This document shows, one piece after another, positions 61,106 through 64,000 of a stretch of DNA of 64,000 nt. The translations under genes were made by a program, and so were the position numbers. The first letter of the stretch is position 1, and each line of letters starts with the position of its first letter. This DNA is from an uncultured Selenomonadaceae bacterium (GTDB lineage Bacteria > Bacillota > Negativicutes > Selenomonadales > Selenomonadaceae): positions 1 through 64,000 of the forward strand of contig CAJOHN010000002.1 in the NCBI GenBank assembly GCA_905234235.1, read 5' to 3'. The notes under the pieces were generated by a model. The model did not search any database. It saw nothing but the letters and a program-made list of their open reading frames with translations, and had not been told where the DNA came from.

Positions 61106-62447
61106 CGCATTTCTCAACTTCCGCCGCGATTTTGTTGCATATCCTGTTCAGCTGATTTTTATCGGGACCTTCAGCCATGACGCGAACTAACGGCTCAGTC
61201 CCAGACGGGCGCACCAATATTCTGCCCGTGTTGCCGAGTTCAGCCTCCCCCTCCGCTATTGCCAACTTCACCGCCGCTGAATTTTTGCACGCTTCCTTAT
61301 TTTGAACGCGCACATTCAACAAAACTTGCGGGTACGTCGTCATCAACGCGTTTAGTTTGCTCGCCGACGTTTTGAATTTTTTCATCGCCGTTAAAACTTG
61401 CAACGCCGTTATCAAGCCGTCGCCCGTCGTCGAATAATCCGAAAAAATTATATGCCCCGACTGTTCGCCGCCGAGCCTGTGATTATTTGCCCGCATATTC
61501 TCCAAAACGTATCTGTCGCCGACCGCCGTTATCTCGCAAGCCAAATTCATTTCTTCCAACGCCTGTCGAAAACCAATATTGCTCATGACCGTCGCCACAA
61601 CCGTTTTCTTCGGGAGCGCACCGACTGCCATCATCAATTTCGCGCAGATTATCATAATGTGATCTCCGTCGATAAATTCGCCGCGTTCGTCGATACATAA
61701 ACACCTATCCGCGTCGCCGTCGTGAGCAATGCCAATCGCCGCGCCGCTTTTTAAAACTTTCAGCCGCAAATTTTCCATGTGAGTTGAGCCACAATAATCG
61801 TTTATGTTAATCCCGTTCGGCTTATCGCCTATCAAAATCAACTCCGCGCCTAAACGTTCGAGGACTGTCGGCATCGCCTTATAAGCCGCGCCGTTCGCAC
61901 AGTCCAATACAATTTTCATGCCGTCGAAACGTTCGGAAGTCGTGCTCATTACGAAGCTGATATAATCTTCCAACAGGTTTTGCCGATATTCAATGTGCCC
62001 GACGCCCTCGCCGGTTGGTCTGGCGAAATTTTTGCCGCTTTCAAGCTCGCGGACGATTTGCTCAATTTCATCCTCGACTTTATCGGGCAACTTGTAACCG
62101 TCGCCGCCGAAAAATTTTATTCCGTTGTCTTGAAAGGGATTGTGCGACGCGCTGATAACTATGCCTGCCGCCGCGTGTAATTTTTTAGTCAAATACGCTA
62201 CCGCCGGCGTCGGAATGATTCCCGCGAGAATTGCATTTCCACCCGCCGAACAAATTCCCGCTACCAATGCCGATTCCAACATTTCCCCGGATATTCGCGT
62301 GTCGCGCCCGATTAAAATTTGCGGCGTGCCCTCAGAGTGTTGCCCAAAATAAATTGTCGCCGCCCTGCCCATTCGGTATGCTAATTCCGGCGGTAGTTTC
62401 GTATTCGCTTCGCCGCGCACTCCGTCCGTCCCAAATAACCTTGCCAT
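61098..62447 (-). CDS. glmM: Phosphoglucosamine mutase
   Basis: The 449-aa protein begins ARLFGTDGVRGEANTKLPPE, has the phosphoserine site ISASHNPFQDNGIKFFG, metal-binding HDGDADRCL and the C-terminal RPSGTEPLVRVMAEG. It converts glucosamine 6-phosphate to glucosamine 1-phosphate for UDP-GlcNAc, feeding peptidoglycan and lipid A. ATG 62447 follows GGAGGG. It heads the seven-gene minus-strand operon to 57201. Confidence 0.96.
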   Translation of the reverse strand: MARLFGTDGVRGEANTKLPPELAYRMGRAATIYFGQHSEGTPQILIGRDTRISGEMLESALVAGICSAGGNAILAGIIPTPAVAYLTKKLHAAAGIVISASHNPFQDNGIKFFGGDGYKLPDKVEDEIEQIVRELESGKNFARPTGEGVGHIEYRQNLLEDYISFVMSTTSERFDGMKIVLDCANGAAYKAMPTVLERLGAELILIGDKPNGININDYCGSTHMENLRLKVLKSGAAIGIAHDGDADRCLCIDERGEFIDGDHIMIICAKLMMAVGALPKKTVVATVMSNIGFRQALEEMNLACEITAVGDRYVLENMRANNHRLGGEQSGHIIFSDYSTTGDGLITALQVLTAMKKFKTSASKLNALMTTYPQVLLNVRVQNKEACKNSAAVKLAIAEGEAELGNTGRILVRPSGTEPLVRVMAEGPDKNQLNRICNKIAAEVEKCDA

Positions 62448-62481
62448 TGAAATTCCCTCCGCTAAAAATTTTTCGCCGCGC

Positions 62482-62490
62482 ATTATATCA
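62482..62490 (-). promoter_or_regulatory. Extended -10 promoter of the glmM operon
   Basis: Minus strand TG-A-TATAAT (62490-62482). No good -35; that region is the T run of the upstream terminator. Confidence 0.6.
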
Positions 62491-62500
62491 CAACAAACAA

Positions 62501-62532
62501 AAAAAATCCCCCGCTACTTTGACGGAGGAAAA
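62501..62532 (-). terminator. Terminator after the substrate-binding protein
   Basis: Minus strand stem TCCTCCG/CGGGGGA around TCAAAGTAG, followed by eight T residues. Confidence 0.8.
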
Positions 62533-62545
62533 ATTTATGCAGATT

Positions 62546-63571
62546 TTACTTAAACAGGTTGGAAAATTTCTTAACGGTGTCGTCTTTATTTTCGAGCACT
62601 TCGTCGTAATTAATTTTAATGCCGTTAGCGAGCGCGTCCTCAGGATTGGGCAGGTTGTAACGTTCGGGCATTTGAACATCGCGGCGAACAGGTACCGCAC
62701 CTGCGTTTGCAACCATCTGCTGCGCCTCTTGGCTGACGAGATAATCTAAAAATTTCTTGGCGTTATCCTTATGGTCGGCGTCTTTGAAAATCGCAACGGG
62801 GCTCGGAACTGTCAACATCTCCTTAGGATAAATCATTTTGAGCGGCGCGCCCTTATCGATTTTGCCAGCCGTAATATAGTCGACGCCAATGCAGGCATTC
62901 AAAACGCCGTCGGCAGTATCATCGACAACGCGTCCGGAACCTTTACTTTTAGTCGCGCCGTTATCGCGCAGGCGAACGATATAATCCCAACCGAATTGTT
63001 TTTCGAGGAGCGCGATACTCATCAACGCCGTGCCGCTGAGTGCAGGGTCAGCTATGCCGAATGAATTTTTATAAATCGGATCTGTGGCGACCGTCTCCCA
63101 ACTTGTCGGCTCCGTCGTTACTTTGTTTACGTTAATGACAATGCCGAGCGTCCCAAGTCTCGCGGCGGTAAACGAGCCGTCATAATCATCAAACGGATTC
63201 AAAAGTTCGTCGAAACCGGCAGGCTGATATTGTTCAAGCAAGCCCTCGTTCTTCATCTGGTAAAAGTCGGGAACTTCGCTCGTCCAAATTATATCCGCCA
63301 TAAGGTGTCCGCTTTGACGTTCAGCCTCAAGTTTCGCCATAATCTTGCCCGCGCCCGCCGATTGCCAATCAACGTCGACGCCGGGATTTTTAGCCTTGAA
63401 TCCCTCGATAATTCCGCCGATAAGCGACTCCTTCATCGACGTGTAGATAACGAGCTTGTTGGCGTTTTGCTTATTGTTCGCGTTGCCCGTATCAGCGGGT
63501 TTATCTTCGCCGCAACCCGTTAAGACCAGCGACATTATCATCAACGCCGCCATTAAAATTTTTTTGAACAT
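62546..63571 (-). CDS. ABC transporter substrate-binding lipoprotein (Fe3+/phosphonate type)
   Basis: The 341-aa protein has a lipoprotein signal (VLTGCGED, Cys about residue 20) and a periplasmic binding protein fold of the iron(III)/2-aminoethylphosphonate group: LVIYTSMKESLIGGIIEGFK, DIIWTSEVPDFYQMK, LGIVINVNKV, VPSPVAIFKDADHKDNAKKF. Permease and ATPase genes would lie elsewhere; none is adjacent. ATG follows AAAGGAGG. Ligand uncertain. Confidence 0.88.
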   Translation of the reverse strand: MFKKILMAALMIMSLVLTGCGEDKPADTGNANNKQNANKLVIYTSMKESLIGGIIEGFKAKNPGVDVDWQSAGAGKIMAKLEAERQSGHLMADIIWTSEVPDFYQMKNEGLLEQYQPAGFDELLNPFDDYDGSFTAARLGTLGIVINVNKVTTEPTSWETVATDPIYKNSFGIADPALSGTALMSIALLEKQFGWDYIVRLRDNGATKSKGSGRVVDDTADGVLNACIGVDYITAGKIDKGAPLKMIYPKEMLTVPSPVAIFKDADHKDNAKKFLDYLVSQEAQQMVANAGAVPVRRDVQMPERYNLPNPEDALANGIKINYDEVLENKDDTVKKFSNLFK

Positions 63572-63599
63572 TACCTCTGCCTCCTTTTTAGATTAAAAG

Positions 63600-63695
63600 A
63601 TCATAGGATTATAAGATTAAAAGTGGTTAGGGACTAGGGTTCAGGGTTTACTGACCCCTGAACCCTGAACCCTTTTCATCTTTTGATCTTTTCAT
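63600..63695. repeat. Fold-back heptamer element D
   Basis: Core GGTTAGGG...GGGTTCAGGG, centre TTTACTGA, right arm CCCCTGAACCCTGAACCC. It is nested inside a second inverted pair AGATTAAAAG / CTTTTCATCT. It fills the space between trpA and the lipoprotein gene. Confidence 0.75.
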
Positions 63696-64000
63696 CTAGA
63701 AACACTTCATTAAGCGGACGTACTCGCCGATAAACTTAGGAGCCGCCTCACCATGTTTAGCCAAAATTTTTATAATCGCCGAACCAACAATCGCACCGTC
63801 CGAAATACTCGCCATTTGTTCAGCCTGCGCGGGCGTCGAAATTCCAAAGCCAATCGCGCACGGGATTTTAGTATTGGCTCTGACTGCCGCGACGATTGAT
63901 TTCAAATCGGTTTTAATTTCACTGCGTACGCCCGTCACACCCAAGCTAGATACGATATAAACAAAACCTTCAGCCTCGCGAGCTATCATCACAATTCGAT
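63696..64000 (-). CDS. trpA: Tryptophan synthase alpha chain, C-terminal part (5' end outside the window)
   Basis: About 101 residues are present, reading from the window edge R-I-V-M-I-A-R-E-A-E-G-F-V-Y-I-V-S. GVTGVRSEI, IGFGISTPAQAEQM and GAIVGSAIIKIL match the last third of TrpA, which cleaves indole-3-glycerol phosphate. The end at RLMKCF is of normal length. Other trp genes presumably lie beyond the right edge. Confidence 0.93.
   Translation of the reverse strand, partial: RIVMIAREAEGFVYIVSSLGVTGVRSEIKTDLKSIVAAVRANTKIPCAIGFGISTPAQAEQMASISDGAIVGSAIIKILAKHGEAAPKFIGEYVRLMKCF

Overview
The window looks like a chromosomal segment of a diderm, flagellated Firmicute of the class Negativicutes (Selenomonadales-like). 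Firmicute markers are CodY, an L27 with a Prp-cleaved N-terminus next to Prp, FabK-type enoyl reductase and frequent TTG/GTG starts behind strong GGAGG sites. Outer-membrane markers are LpxB, MsbA, an MlaEFD set, TolC, TamB and BamA. A flagellin start and a FliB methylase indicate motility. Assignment to genus is not possible from sequence alone.

Layout. 1-1.6 kb: flagellin start (truncated by the window edge), a 37-codon leader ORF, a small coiled-coil membrane protein and a radical-SAM enzyme. 1.6-7.96 kb (minus): operon pyrH-frr-uppS-cdsA-dxr-rseP followed by a DUF488/dual-OB pair. 8-12.2 kb: an oxidoreductase, an amber-interrupted GIY-YIG gene, mscL with a zinc ribbon, and a decayed RTX metalloprotease. 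12.3-14.9 kb: codY divergent from a 2-hydroxyacid dehydrogenase, then a lytic transglycosylase. 15-26.9 kb (plus): envelope operon mlaE-mlaF-mlaD-adaptor-tolC-tamB-bamA. 26.9-30.2 kb: a repeat-bearing secreted protein, msbA and lpxB. 30.3-36.7 kb: a secreted hydrolase divergent from a LysR regulator, then a TerD-family module containing a HEPN-TerD fusion and a divergent SbmA-like ABC transporter. 36.7-43 kb: aroA-sufB-sufC and secA. 44-52.1 kb (minus): fatty-acid/phospholipid cluster DUF177-rpmF-plsX-fabK-fabD-[two TPR proteins]-fabG-acpP-NPD oxygenase. 52.1-55.9 kb: fliB, asd, an exported FMN reductase and a duplicated CMD protein. 56-57.2 kb: rplU-prp-rpmA and tRNA-Leu. 57.2-62.5 kb (minus): glmM-cbiK-glycosyltransferase-epimerase-SDR-membrane protein-DUF192. 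62.5-64 kb: an ABC substrate-binding lipoprotein and the 3' part of trpA.

How it fits together. Much of the window builds the diderm envelope: isoprenoid carrier and phospholipid precursors (dxr, uppS, cdsA, plsX, fab), lipid A (lpxB, msbA), lipid traffic across the periplasm (Mla, TamB), outer-membrane assembly (BamA) and secretion (secA, tolC). The most unusual items are the HEPN-TerD fusion with an embedded, separately startable TerD gene; four dispersed fold-back elements built from GGGTTCA/GGGGTCA heptamers bounded by TTAGGG/CCCTAA, two of which touch stop codons and one of which lies in the rplU leader; and a cluster of four hairpins between lysR and the TerD module. Most genes without a note on regulation show no obvious regulatory site beyond the promoters and terminators listed.
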